Assembly: GCF_041224595.1 (NCBI RefSeq)
Contig: NZ_JBGFGN010000119.1
Span: forward strand, 7,631 to 71,630
Source: Donghicola sp041224595
GTDB lineage: Bacteria > Pseudomonadota > Alphaproteobacteria > Rhodobacterales > Rhodobacteraceae
Reading direction: 5' to 3'
Length of the DNA: 64,000 bases
Part shown: positions 8,335 through 16,980 of the stretch, in pieces
Numbering within the stretch: the stretch's first letter is position 1
Layout of the letters: each line of letters begins with the position of its first letter
The notes under the pieces: model-generated
Told to the model about the DNA's origin: nothing
The model's database searches: none
Seen by the model: only the letters and a program-made list of their open reading frames with translations
Made by a program: the position numbers and the translations under genes

Positions 8335-8426
8335 AAGTCGCGCATTGCGCGGCGGACGATGTCTCTTACCGAGACCCCTTCCCCGACTTGCGCGCTGGGC
8401 TCTACAGGCCTGAGCGCGCATTTTTT
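8335..8426 (+). ncRNA. Candidate structured small RNA ending in a terminator
   Basis: The 331-base gap 8228-8558 has no convincing gene, but its centre carries three hairpins in a row: CGCGC/GCGCG at 8339-8351 with loop ATT; GTCTC/GAGAC at 8361-8375 with loop TTACC; and TGCGCGCT/AGCGCGCA at 8389-8396 and 8413-8420, the last followed by TTTTTT (8421-8426). The third is a textbook terminator 160-200 bases beyond the preceding gene. The gap also holds an eight-pair inverted repeat at 8265-8285 (GGCGCACG/CGTGCGCC) without a T tract, and the palindrome TGCTTGCAAGCA at 8294-8305. It could be a separate small RNA or just the 3' end of the 7862-8227 transcript. I matched it to no known family. Confidence 0.4.
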
Positions 8427-8558
8427 CGGATTGCCTCACGGTTTCGTGTGGTCTGCTTCTAACGGGCGTGGGAACCAGGTGCAGGGGGGTGACGTTGCTT
8501 ACACATCAGAACGTCGCACCCGTGTGGGTGGACACGGGATTGTTGAAAGGATTGCACA

Positions 8559-8765
8559 ATGCTTAAGAAAACTTGGATCGTTGCTTCGGTTGCTCTGCTT
8601 GGTCTGGCCGCGTGTGGTGACACGCTTGGCGAGCAGGCTCTGCTGGGTGCAGGCGCAGGCGCAGCAGCAGGTGCTGTCACCGGTGGTGACATGGTCACTG
8701 GTGCCGTCGTCGGTGGCGCAGGCAACGTCGCGTACTGCCGCACTTACCCCTCGCGCTGTAACTAA
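8559..8765 (+). CDS. Small glycine-rich lipoprotein
   Basis: A 68-residue lipoprotein. The signal peptide MLKKTWIVASVALLGLAAC has lipobox LAAC (Cys19). The mature part is a glycine-zipper stretch (GAGAGAAAGAVTGG, then GAVVGGAGN) with a short Cys-containing tail, YCRTYPSRCN. Glycine-zipper lipoproteins usually associate with the outer membrane. GAAAGGA lies just before ATG 8559, and a strong terminator follows. A longer overlapping frame (8215-8883) runs through that terminator and was discarded. Function unknown. Confidence 0.82.
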   Translation: MLKKTWIVASVALLGLAACGDTLGEQALLGAGAGAAAGAVTGGDMVTGAVVGGAGNVAYCRTYPSRCN

Positions 8766-8807
8766 GCAGCCGCGCGGCAACGCGCTTATCCATTCTTATG
8801 GCTTTTT

Positions 8808-8845
8808 GGCCACCGGACCTCGTCTGTCCGGTGGCCTTTTCTTTT
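8808..8845 (+). terminator. Strong Rho-independent terminator before pccA
   Basis: Eleven-pair perfect stem GGCCACCGGAC (8808-8818) / GTCCGGTGGCC (8826-8836), followed by TTTTCTTTT. It separates the glycine-rich lipoprotein from pccA, so pccA needs a promoter in the next 60 bases or read-through. Confidence 0.92.
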
Positions 8846-8906
8846 GCCCAACGGCCGGGATGACCGGCCGAGGCACACTCTGATAAGACGAAAGGGACGG
8901 AGACAA

Positions 8907-10907
8907 ATGATCGACAAGATCCTCATTGCCAACCGTGGCGAGATCGCATGCCGCGTGATCAAGACGGCGCAGAAGATGGGCATCAAAACGGTGGCCATCT
9001 ATTCGGACGCAGACAAGAACGCTCTGCATGTGAGCATGGCAGATGAGGCGGTCCACATCGGTCCTCCGCCCGCGAACCAGTCGTACATCGTTATCGACAA
9101 GGTGATGGATGCGATCCGTCAGACTGGCGCCAATGGTGTGCATCCCGGTTATGGCTTCCTGTCGGAAAACTCCAAATTCGCCGAGGCTCTGGAAGCCGAA
9201 GGCGTCGCGTTCGTTGGCCCGCCCAAAGGTGCGATCGAGTCGATGGGCGACAAGATCACCTCGAAGAAAATCGCTCAGGAAGCGGGCGTTTCAACCGTTC
9301 CCGGCTATATGGGGCTGATTGAGGACGCCGAAGAAGCTGTGAAAATCAGCAACGACATCGGTTACCCCGTCATGATCAAAGCTTCCGCTGGCGGCGGCGG
9401 TAAGGGGATGCGGATCGCTTGGAACGATGAAGAGGCCCGCGAAGGCTTCCAGTCCTCCAAGAACGAGGCGGCCAACAGCTTTGGCGACGACCGTATTTTC
9501 ATCGAGAAATTCGTCACTCAGCCGCGCCACATCGAAATTCAGGTGCTCGCCGACAAGCACGGCAACTGCATCTACCTTGGTGAACGCGAGTGTTCGATTC
9601 AACGCCGTAACCAGAAGGTCATCGAAGAAGCGCCGTCGCCTTTCCTGGACGAAACCACCCGCAAAGCGATGGGTGAGCAGGCTTGCGCATTGGCCAAAGC
9701 CGTGGGCTACGCCAGCGCAGGTACCGTAGAATTCATCGTTGATGGCGACAAGAATTTCTACTTCCTCGAAATGAACACTCGTCTGCAGGTGGAACATCCT
9801 GTGACCGAGCTGATCACCGGTGTCGACCTTGTGGAGCAAATGATCCGCGTGGCGAACGGCGAAGAGCTGTCGCTGAAGCAGGAAGACATCGCCCTGAACG
9901 GTTGGGCGATGGAGAGCCGCCTCTACGCAGAAGATCCCTATCGGAACTTCCTGCCGTCGATTGGCCGTCTGACCCGCTACCGTCCCCCCGCCGAGATCGC
10001 CGAAGACACACGCGCTGTCCGAAACGACACCGGCGTCTATGAGGGCGGCGAGATCAGCATGTACTACGACCCCATGATTGCAAAGCTGTGCACATGGGCG
10101 CCGACTCGTCTGGAAGCCATCGAAGAGATGCGCGTCGCGCTGGACAGCTTCGAGGTAGAAGGCATCGGTCACAACCTGCCGTTCCTAGCGGCTGTGATGG
10201 ACCACGAGAAATTTGTCAGCGGCGATATCACCACCGCGTTCATCGCCGAAGAATACCCCGAGGGTTTCGCTGGCGTCGATCTGCCCGAAGCGGATTTGCA
10301 GCGCATCGCAGCGGCCTGTGCTGCCATGAACCGCGTTGCCGAAATCCGTCGCACTCGAATTTCGGGTACCATGGACAACCACGAGCGCAAGGTCGGTGAC
10401 GACTGGGTCGTGCGTCTGGGTGGCGCAGAGTTCGCTGTGACCGTTGCTGCGGACCCCAAGGGCTCGGACGTGACCTTTGCCGACGACACCACCCTGCGTG
10501 TCGAAAGCGATTGGACCCCAGGTGATCAGCTGGCGAAACTGTCGGTCGGTGGCAGCCCGCTGGTGCTGAAAACGGGCAAGATCACCAACGGCTTCCGCAT
10601 CCGCAGCCGCGGCGCGGACCTGAAGGTACATGTCTACAGCCCCCGACAGGCGGAACTGGCAACCTTGATGCCCGAGAAGCTGCCGCCCGATACCTCGAAG
10701 ATGTTGCTCTGCCCGATGCCCGGCGTTCTGGTGAAGATGAACGTCGAAGTTGGCGACGAGGTCCAAGAGGGGCAGGCGCTCTGCACCATCGAGGCAATGA
10801 AGATGGAGAACATCTTGCGGGCCGAGAAGAAGTCGGTCGTCACCAAGATCAACGCGGGCGCGGGCGACAGCCTTGCCGTCGACGAAGTGATCATGGAGTT
10901 CGAATAA
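8907..10907 (+). CDS. pccA: Propionyl-CoA carboxylase, alpha subunit (biotin carboxylase and biotin carrier)
   Basis: A 666-residue protein that carboxylates its own biotin with ATP and bicarbonate and hands it to PccB. The order is: a biotin carboxylase N domain (MIDKILIANRGEIACRVI), an ATP-grasp domain with the glycine-rich loop KASAGGGGKGMRIAW (about residue 160), and the RDCSIQRRNQK-like segment ECSIQRRNQKVIEEAPS. Then come the biotin carboxylase C domain, a linker (BT) domain and a biotinyl domain with EAMKMEN, the biotinylated Lys being residue 632. ATG 8907 has GACGGAG six to nine bases upstream. The 21 codons of open frame before it lie in the terminator region and are not used. Confidence 0.96.
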   Translation: MIDKILIANRGEIACRVIKTAQKMGIKTVAIYSDADKNALHVSMADEAVHIGPPPANQSYIVIDKVMDAIRQTGANGVHPGYGFLSENSKFAEALEAEGVAFVGPPKGAIESMGDKITSKKIAQEAGVSTVPGYMGLIEDAEEAVKISNDIGYPVMIKASAGGGGKGMRIAWNDEEAREGFQSSKNEAANSFGDDRIFIEKFVTQPRHIEIQVLADKHGNCIYLGERECSIQRRNQKVIEEAPSPFLDETTRKAMGEQACALAKAVGYASAGTVEFIVDGDKNFYFLEMNTRLQVEHPVTELITGVDLVEQMIRVANGEELSLKQEDIALNGWAMESRLYAEDPYRNFLPSIGRLTRYRPPAEIAEDTRAVRNDTGVYEGGEISMYYDPMIAKLCTWAPTRLEAIEEMRVALDSFEVEGIGHNLPFLAAVMDHEKFVSGDITTAFIAEEYPEGFAGVDLPEADLQRIAAACAAMNRVAEIRRTRISGTMDNHERKVGDDWVVRLGGAEFAVTVAADPKGSDVTFADDTTLRVESDWTPGDQLAKLSVGGSPLVLKTGKITNGFRIRSRGADLKVHVYSPRQAELATLMPEKLPPDTSKMLLCPMPGVLVKMNVEVGDEVQEGQALCTIEAMKMENILRAEKKSVVTKINAGAGDSLAVDEVIMEFE

Positions 10908-10951
10908 GCCATGGCGTTGGCCGCTGGCATATCGCGCAACTCGCGGGGTAA

Positions 10952-11389
10952 TCAGCGGCTGTCGCGCATTTCTCGCTGGCGCATCGGCATTTTGTCGATC
11001 GTCCGCGAGATTTCCCGCACGGTCCACGGGGACGGTTTACGCAGCTTGATGCCGCCGTCCATGCCGATCAGCACAAAGCCAAAGCCTCGCGGATGCAGCG
11101 CTTGGCGCAGGGCGGATCGGGCGTCGGGGTCGGTGTCGACCAGAACGATGACGTCCCGCTCGACCAGACCGTCGAGTTCTTCTTCGATCAGCTCCATCTG
11201 CTGCACAAAGGCAGGGTCAAACGGGCTGTCGGCGAACACGATCAGCGGGCGGTGCGTCCACTTGAACGCGGCCAGATCGGCGGTCCGACCGTCAAGGATC
11301 ACGGCCTCTGTCATATCGGTCTCCTGCGCCCACGCGTGCGGGGCGGTCATTGACAATAACATTGCGAATAAAGCGGCAAGTCGGGTCAT
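10952..11389 (-). CDS. DUF4174 exported protein
   Basis: A 145-residue protein with a signal peptide (MTRLAALFAMLLSMTAPHAWA) and a DUF4174 domain. The domain has a thioredoxin-like strand PLIVFADS, a second strand DVIVLVDTDPDA, the family's GFVLIGMDGGIKLRK and a C-terminal DKMPMRQREMR. ATG 11389 is preceded on its strand by CAGGAGG. The longer open frame to 11848 overlaps the mutase gene and is artefactual. It is convergent with pccA (44-base gap) and divergent from mcm. Function unknown; the location is presumably periplasmic. Confidence 0.85.
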   Translation of the reverse strand: MTRLAALFAMLLSMTAPHAWAQETDMTEAVILDGRTADLAAFKWTHRPLIVFADSPFDPAFVQQMELIEEELDGLVERDVIVLVDTDPDARSALRQALHPRGFGFVLIGMDGGIKLRKPSPWTVREISRTIDKMPMRQREMRDSR

Positions 11390-11497
11390 GGCACCTCCTG
11401 TCGCTGTAGAGATAGGGGCGATGTCCCCGATTACGAAGCTTTTTTCCGCGGGATGATCCGATTGTGACTGGCCCGCGTCGATTGGAGGAACGGACAG

Positions 11498-13627
11498 ATG
11501 ACCCAAGATAAAGACGCCTGGCGCGCACTGGCCGAAAAGGAACTGCGCGGACGCCCCCTTGATGACCTGAACTGGCAAACGCTGGAAGGGATTGAGGTCA
11601 AGCCGCTGTACACCGAAGAGGACACGGCCGATCTGCCTCACATGGGCGGCACCCCCGGTTTCGCGCCCTTCACCCGTGGTGTGAAAGCGACCATGTATGC
11701 AGGCCGTCCTTGGACGATCCGCCAGTATGCGGGTTTCTCGACGGCCGAAGAATCGAACGCGTTCTATCGCAAGAACCTTGCGGCTGGTCAGCAGGGTGTG
11801 TCGGTGGCTTTCGACCTTGCGACCCACCGCGGCTACGACTCGGATCACCCCCGTGTGGTGGGTGACGTTGGCAAGGCCGGTGTGGCCATCGACAGTGTCG
11901 AGGACATGAAAATCCTGTTCGACGGCATCCCGCTGGACAAGGTGTCGGTGTCGATGACTATGAACGGCGCGGTGATCCCGATCCTAGCGAACTTCATCGT
12001 CGCGGGCGAAGAGCAGGGCCACGATAAGTCGGTTCTGGCGGGAACTATTCAGAACGACATTCTGAAGGAATTCATGGTCCGCAACACCTACATCTATCCG
12101 CCTGAACCTTCGATGCAGATCATCGCGGACATCATCGAGTACACCTCGAACGAGATGCCCAAGTTCAACAGCATCTCGATCTCCGGCTACCACATGCAGG
12201 AAGCGGGCGCGAACCTTGTCCAAGAGCTGGCCTACACGCTGGCCGATGGCCGCGAATACGTGCGCGCTGCGATTGAGCGTGGCATGGACGTGGACAAGTT
12301 CGCGGGCCGTCTGTCGTTCTTCTTTGCGATTGGCATGAACTTCTTCATGGAAGCTGCCAAGCTGCGCGCGGCGCGTCTGCTTTGGTCGCGTATCATGGAT
12401 GAATTCGAGCCAAAGAACCCCCGTTCGAAAATGCTGCGCACCCACTGCCAGACCTCTGGCGTGTCGCTGCAGGAACAGGATCCCTATAACAACGTGATCC
12501 GTACCGCCTACGAGGCGATGTCGGCGGTTCTGGGGGGTACCCAGTCGCTGCACACCAACGCGCTGGACGAAGCTATTGCGCTGCCCACTGAATTCAGCGC
12601 CCGCATCGCGCGGAACACCCAGTTGATCCTGCAGGAAGAGACTGGTGTCACCAACGTCGTCGATCCGCTGGCGGGTAGCTACTATGTTGAAAGCCTGACC
12701 AATGAACTGGCCGAGAAGGCTTGGGCGCTGATCGAGGAAGTCGAAGAGATGGGCGGTATGACCAAGGCGGTTGCGTCGGGCATGCCCAAGCTGCGCATCG
12801 AAGAGACCGCAGCCCGCCGTCAGGCGGACATCGATCGCGGCGACGAGGTGATCGTCGGCGTGAACAAGTACCGCAAAGACAAAGAAGACCCGATCGACAT
12901 TCTGGAGATCGACAACACTAAGGTGCGCGAAGCTCAGGTCGCGCGTCTGGAGCGCATCCGCGCATCGCGTGACGAGGCAGCTTGCCAAGCCGCGCTGGAA
13001 GAACTGACCCGCCGCGCCAAAGAGGGCGGCAACCTGCTCGAGGCGGCTGTGGAAGCAGCCCGTGCTCGTGCCTCTGTCGGAGAGATCAGCATGGCAATGG
13101 AGAAAGAGTTTGGCCGCCACCGTGCCGAAGTGAAGACCTTGGCTGGCGTTTATGGCGCGGCCTACGAGGGTGACGAAGGGTTCGCAGCGATCCAGAAATC
13201 GGTCGAGGATTTCGCCGAGAAGGAAGGCCGCCGCCCCCGTATGCTGGTGGTGAAGATGGGGCAGGACGGTCACGACCGTGGTGCCAAGGTCATCGCCACT
13301 GCCTTTGCCGATATTGGGTTCGACGTGGACGTAGGTCCGCTGTTCCAGACCCCGGAAGAGGCCGCTCAGGACGCGATCGACAACGATGTGCACGTGATCG
13401 GGATTTCCTCGCAAGCGGCGGGTCACAAGACACTCGCCCCCGCGCTGATCAAGGTGCTCGAAGAGCAGGGCGCCGGTGACATCATCGTCATCTGCGGCGG
13501 TGTGATCCCCCAGCAGGACTATGACTTCCTAAAGGCGGCAGGTGTGAAGGCCATTTTCGGTCCCGGCACGAATATTCCGACAGCAGCTCAGGATATTCTG
13601 CGCCTAATTGAAGAGGCGCGCGCCTGA
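11498..13627 (+). CDS. mcm: Methylmalonyl-CoA mutase (adenosylcobalamin-dependent)
   Basis: A 709-residue single-chain mutase that converts (R)-methylmalonyl-CoA to succinyl-CoA, completing propionyl-CoA assimilation. The N-terminal 550 residues form the substrate-binding TIM barrel (TMYAGRPWTIRQYAGFSTAEESN; later GGTQSLHTNALDEAI). The C terminus is the cobalamin domain with KMGQDGHDRGAKVIA, where H592 of the DxHxxG motif is the lower axial ligand, followed by the GISSQAAGH and CGGVIP motifs. ATG 11498 has GGAGGAAC upstream (11485-11492). No epimerase or MeaB chaperone gene lies in this window. Confidence 0.97.
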   Translation: MTQDKDAWRALAEKELRGRPLDDLNWQTLEGIEVKPLYTEEDTADLPHMGGTPGFAPFTRGVKATMYAGRPWTIRQYAGFSTAEESNAFYRKNLAAGQQGVSVAFDLATHRGYDSDHPRVVGDVGKAGVAIDSVEDMKILFDGIPLDKVSVSMTMNGAVIPILANFIVAGEEQGHDKSVLAGTIQNDILKEFMVRNTYIYPPEPSMQIIADIIEYTSNEMPKFNSISISGYHMQEAGANLVQELAYTLADGREYVRAAIERGMDVDKFAGRLSFFFAIGMNFFMEAAKLRAARLLWSRIMDEFEPKNPRSKMLRTHCQTSGVSLQEQDPYNNVIRTAYEAMSAVLGGTQSLHTNALDEAIALPTEFSARIARNTQLILQEETGVTNVVDPLAGSYYVESLTNELAEKAWALIEEVEEMGGMTKAVASGMPKLRIEETAARRQADIDRGDEVIVGVNKYRKDKEDPIDILEIDNTKVREAQVARLERIRASRDEAACQAALEELTRRAKEGGNLLEAAVEAARARASVGEISMAMEKEFGRHRAEVKTLAGVYGAAYEGDEGFAAIQKSVEDFAEKEGRRPRMLVVKMGQDGHDRGAKVIATAFADIGFDVDVGPLFQTPEEAAQDAIDNDVHVIGISSQAAGHKTLAPALIKVLEEQGAGDIIVICGGVIPQQDYDFLKAAGVKAIFGPGTNIPTAAQDILRLIEEARA

Positions 13628-13641
13628 GGCTAGCGTTGCTG

Positions 13642-13682
13642 AGAGGGGGCTGTCTGCCCCCTCTTGGCGCATCCTGCGCCAA
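13642..13682 (+). terminator. Double hairpin after mcm
   Basis: AGAGGGGGC/GCCCCCTCT at 13642-13664 (loop TGTCT) is followed at once by TTGGCGCA/TGCGCCAA at 13664-13682 (loop TCC). Neither has a long T tract, but the tandem GC-rich stems 15 bases after the mcm stop are likely to end transcription. The recurring GGGTATTTT motif follows 10 bases later. Confidence 0.6.
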
Positions 13683-13692
13683 TTCACCCCCG

Positions 13693-13716
13693 AGGGTATT
13701 TTGCCCAAGAAAGAGA
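13693..13716 (+). repeat. Recurring GGGTATTT-CAAG-AAAG motif, copy a
   Basis: AGGGTATTTTGCCCAAGAAA and four further bases. It is one of eight short copies in this window with the pattern G(A/G)GTATTT, a few bases, CAAA or CAAG, then a purine-rich AGAAAG end. It lies between the mcm hairpins and the acetyltransferase start. Confidence 0.55.
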
Positions 13717-13728
13717 CCGGTTGGCGGT

Positions 13729-14214
13729 ATGCAATTTTCGGTGCGGCAGGCATGCGCGGCTGATGCAGCGTCCATTGCCGAATTGTGGAACGGATTTATC
13801 CGCGACACGGCAGTGACATTTACCACATTGGAAAAGACAGAAGACGGCATCGCGGCTGATATTGCGGCGCGAGGGCCTTGTTTTGTCGTGGCCGAGGCGG
13901 ACGGAGCGCTCTTGGGTTTTGCGACCTGTTTCGCCTTTCGCGGCGGGCCCGGTTACGCGCACACCAAAGAGCACTCTGTAATGTTGGCAGAGCCTGCGCG
14001 CGGACAGGGTGTGGGGCGCGCGTTGATGGACACCTTGATGGCGGTGGCCAAGAGCGAAGGGTGCCATTCGATGTTTGCGGGTGTGAGCGGTGAAAACAAC
14101 GAAGGCGTGGCGTTTCACAAAGCGATTGGATTTACCGAGGTCGCGCGGTTGCCGCAGGTGGGGCGCAAATTTGATCGGTGGATGGACCTTGTGCTGATGC
14201 AGAAATTCCTGTGA
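13729..14214 (+). CDS. GNAT family N-acetyltransferase (phosphinothricin acetyltransferase-like)
   Basis: A 161-residue acetyltransferase with the complete GNAT fold. The N-terminal VRQACAADAASIAELWNGFI and ITLEKT-like FTTLEKTEDG segments resemble Pat/MnaT proteins, which acetylate phosphinothricin or methionine sulphone type substrates. The acetyl-CoA pyrophosphate loop is RGQGVGRALM (about residues 95-104). GVSGENNEGVAFHKAIGF is the family C-terminal motif. The physiological substrate is not known. The frame is open to 13636, but ATG 13729 removes the hairpin and repeat region and matches the family length. Confidence 0.85.
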   Translation: MQFSVRQACAADAASIAELWNGFIRDTAVTFTTLEKTEDGIAADIAARGPCFVVAEADGALLGFATCFAFRGGPGYAHTKEHSVMLAEPARGQGVGRALMDTLMAVAKSEGCHSMFAGVSGENNEGVAFHKAIGFTEVARLPQVGRKFDRWMDLVLMQKFL

Positions 14215-14257
14215 ATGCGGCCTGACAAGTTCTGCGTTCAAAGGTAGTCTGCCCGCC

Positions 14258-14941
14258 ATGTCGATCTGGACCCGCATCTCCGAAGCACTGGCCTCCCTTG
14301 CCAAGGGGGAGGGGCTTTCTGCTGTTTTCGAACATTTGCGCACGCCGCCTGAGCGGACGGTGGGTTTTACGATCGCGGTGATCGCTCTGTCGGCCAAGAT
14401 GGCGAAGGCAGACGGTCTGGTGACGCGCGATGAAGTGACGGCCTTTCGCGAGGTGTTCCACATCGATCCGTCTGAAGAGGCCAACGCGGCGCGGCTATTC
14501 AATCTGGCACGCCAAGATGTCGCCGGGTTCGAGGAATATGCACAACGCATTCGGGCGATGTTCGATTCCGAATCCAGCGCTCTTTGCGATTTGATGGAGG
14601 GGCTGTTCCACATTGCGATGGCGGACGGCACCTACCACCCTGCCGAGGATGCTTTCCTGCGCCGTGTCGCAGAAATTCTGGGGCTGGATGAGCGCCGGTT
14701 CACGTCGCTCAAGTCACGATTTGTGCCGGGGGCAGAGGCGGACCCCTATGACGTATTGGATGTTCCGCATGATGCGCAAAATGCAGAGGTGCGGGCCGCG
14801 TGGCGCGCAGCTGTCCGAGAGGCGCACCCCGATCAAATGATGGCGCGCGGCGTTCCGCCAGAGGCGATCAAGCTGGCCGAGGGCCGTATGCAGGCGATCA
14901 ACCGCGCATGGGAAACGATCCGCGCAGAACGCGGACTCTGA
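14258..14941 (+). CDS. TerB plus J-domain protein (DjlA-like co-chaperone)
   Basis: A 227-residue protein with a TerB-like helical domain (about residues 30-150, with repeated FTIAVIALSAKMAKADG and LFHIAMADGTYHPAED motifs) and a C-terminal J domain (about residues 165-227) with YDVLDVP and the HPD tripeptide in REAHPDQMM. This is the DjlA arrangement, but without the N-terminal membrane helix of E. coli DjlA, so it is probably cytosolic. The J domain predicts stimulation of DnaK. It lies 43 bases after the acetyltransferase gene. Confidence 0.88.
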   Translation: MSIWTRISEALASLAKGEGLSAVFEHLRTPPERTVGFTIAVIALSAKMAKADGLVTRDEVTAFREVFHIDPSEEANAARLFNLARQDVAGFEEYAQRIRAMFDSESSALCDLMEGLFHIAMADGTYHPAEDAFLRRVAEILGLDERRFTSLKSRFVPGAEADPYDVLDVPHDAQNAEVRAAWRAAVREAHPDQMMARGVPPEAIKLAEGRMQAINRAWETIRAERGL

Positions 14942-14982
14942 CGCACTAGGAATGATGTTGGGCGGTGCCTATATTTTAGGGC

Positions 14983-15375
14983 ATGAAACAGACATTGATT
15001 GTTGCGACCCTGATGCTTTTGCCGTTTTCGGCACTGGCGCAAGACCAGAGTGTAGCTGACCCTGCCGAACCCGAAAGCGGGTTCGAACGGATGCAGCGCG
15101 GCTTTGGGATGATCTTTGACGGCCTTCGCGAAGAGGTTGATCCGACCGTGGAAAGCCTAAAGGACAAAGCGCGCGAAATGGCGCCGGAGATGCGCGATTG
15201 GGTCATGGCGATGGGGCCTGCTCTACGTGATCTGGCGGATAAGATCGGGGATTTGAACGACTACCACGCACCGGAAAAGCTGCCGAACGGTGACATTATC
15301 CTGCGCCGAAAAGAGCCGATGCCTGACGCGCCAGATGCCCCACAGGCTGCGCCAATGGGGCCGACCGACATTTAA
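14983..15375 (+). CDS. Small exported protein, unknown function
   Basis: A 130-residue protein with a clear signal peptide (MKQTLIVATLMLLPFSALA, cleavage before QDQS). The mature part is helical and amphipathic (FERMQRGFGMIFDGLREEVD to LADKIGDLNDY), and the tail is Pro- and Met-rich. I recognise no domain beyond the general pattern of small periplasmic proteins in Rhodobacterales. Its last four bases overlap the convergent ppx stop. Confidence 0.75.
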   Translation: MKQTLIVATLMLLPFSALAQDQSVADPAEPESGFERMQRGFGMIFDGLREEVDPTVESLKDKAREMAPEMRDWVMAMGPALRDLADKIGDLNDYHAPEKLPNGDIILRRKEPMPDAPDAPQAAPMGPTDI

Positions 15376-16916
15376 TCTTGGATGACGACTTCGTGTGTGG
15401 CGTCTAGTGACTTCGCTAGCGAATCCAGACGCGCGGCCGCCACTTCGGAGTAAAGATCAACGGCGTCTTTGTGCAGGATAATCTTGAGCTCTTTTGCCTG
15501 AGGATCCCATTTGAATTTCCCAGGTGCACGGTCCTTGTGCATCCAGAGCATCGCGCCGAACCGCATGGCTTTGCCCAGAACTTCCGCCTCTCGGGTGTCC
15601 TCTTCGCTCAGCAGGGGGGCGAGCACATCAAATTGGCTGGCGCTTGGCTTGTTCTTGTAGCGGTACAGCAGCGAAAGGCCGATATAGATACGTTCACTGT
15701 GGGACAGACCGCCAAGGTTCGCGCGTGTCGAATTGTCGAAACAGATTTCGGCGCGATAATCAGGGTGCGCGCGCCACGTGACGTCGTGCAGCAAGCAAGC
15801 TGCCTTGATGATCCGCGCTTTTTCCGGCGTCATTTGCGGAAACAGCGGTGAGATGAAGCTGAACAGAACCTTCCCGAAGCCGGGCATCCGAGCATCTTTG
15901 ATTTCCGAAAACCGGCAGGCCTCGATCAAAGGATCACGGTCGCGCAGGTCCTGCGGCATTTGTTCGTACAGCAGCCCTTCGCGGATGCCGTAGCTAGAGA
16001 TCGCAATGTCATGGGGATCGAGGCGTTTGACCACGGCTTCCAGAACTTCGGCGGCCAAAGGTACCAAAGCCATACGTGCGCTAGAAATACCACAGGCCTT
16101 GCGCAGACCCTCTAGGTCTTTGTGATCCTTGATGAAGTCCAGGGTCTCCATCAGTTCGGGGCAGGTCATCCGGTATTCGTGCAGCACGTGCAACGGGTAG
16201 TTCATCCGCTCCATGTTGATGCGCCCGATGGCGCGCCAGCTCCCGCCGACGAGGAACAGTCGGTCGTGCTGGGGCCCGAGCTCTTCGAGCAGTTGATCCA
16301 GAGTCTCTTCGATATGGGCGCGGCGTGCTTTGACGCCGCCCTCAATGTCCTGCAACTTCAGCGGAGCAAGGGGCGAGGTCACGCATTTCCCGATCTTGCC
16401 CTTGCTGATTTCGGCCAACTCCATCGACGAGCCGCCAATGTCACACACCAGACCATAGGCACCGGGCCATCCCAGCAGCACACCCTGTGCGGACAAGCGC
16501 GCTTCTTCGGTGCCGTCGACCACATGGATGGTCATGCCGGTTTCGGATTCGATCTGCTCTTTGAATTCGGGGCCGTCTATGGCCTCTCGCATGGCGGCGG
16601 TCGCGACCACATGCAATGGTGCGCAGCCAATGCTGCGGGCCAACGCTTGAAACCGGTGGAGAGTCGCGCGTGCTTTGACCTTGCCTTCGGGGTTCAGCAT
16701 GCCGGTTTCCAGCAATCCTTTGCCCAAGCCGCACATGACCTTCTCGTTAAAGAAATAGGCAGGACTGCGGGCCGCACCGTCAAAAATCACCAAACGGACC
16801 GAGTTCGACCCGATGTCCACGACCCCGACCTTGGACATTGCACGGGCTTGGGGATCGATGATCAACGGCCGCGCGAAAACCGCGTGGTCGCCAAACATGG
16901 GTTGGCTGGTCGTCAT
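15372..16916 (-). CDS. ppx: Exopolyphosphatase (Ppx/GppA family)
   Basis: A 514-residue protein of the ASKHA fold. VGVVDIGSNSVRLVIFDG (about residues 30-47) is the first phosphate-binding motif and LVCDIGGSSMELAEI (about residues 160-174) the second. The C-terminal part is the helical HD-like region (AACLLHDVTWRAHP). It releases phosphate from polyphosphate ends and may also act on pppGpp. It is the last gene of the run AI-2E protein, hdaA, ppk1, ppx, 64 bases after ppk1, the classic synthesis and degradation pair. A second in-frame ATG 26 codons in (MSKVGVVD) is possible, but the longer start keeps the FARPLIID segment that I expect in related proteins. Confidence 0.92.
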   Translation of the reverse strand: MTTSQPMFGDHAVFARPLIIDPQARAMSKVGVVDIGSNSVRLVIFDGAARSPAYFFNEKVMCGLGKGLLETGMLNPEGKVKARATLHRFQALARSIGCAPLHVVATAAMREAIDGPEFKEQIESETGMTIHVVDGTEEARLSAQGVLLGWPGAYGLVCDIGGSSMELAEISKGKIGKCVTSPLAPLKLQDIEGGVKARRAHIEETLDQLLEELGPQHDRLFLVGGSWRAIGRINMERMNYPLHVLHEYRMTCPELMETLDFIKDHKDLEGLRKACGISSARMALVPLAAEVLEAVVKRLDPHDIAISSYGIREGLLYEQMPQDLRDRDPLIEACRFSEIKDARMPGFGKVLFSFISPLFPQMTPEKARIIKAACLLHDVTWRAHPDYRAEICFDNSTRANLGGLSHSERIYIGLSLLYRYKNKPSASQFDVLAPLLSEEDTREAEVLGKAMRFGAMLWMHKDRAPGKFKWDPQAKELKIILHKDAVDLYSEVAAARLDSLAKSLDATHEVVIQD

Positions 16917-16980
16917 TAGTCGGAACCTAAATAGTTAACAGGTCTTATCCGAGGCACCTTGGGGAAAGCGCCCGCAGAGG

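Noticed and set aside
8215..8883. A 222-codon frame over the gap and the glycine-rich lipoprotein
   Set aside because: It runs through two good terminators and the supported lipoprotein gene in another frame.
11390..11848. N-terminal extension of the DUF4174 gene to 11848
   Set aside because: The extension overlaps the first 117 codons of the mutase gene. ATG 11389 with a ribosome site and a signal peptide explains the protein.
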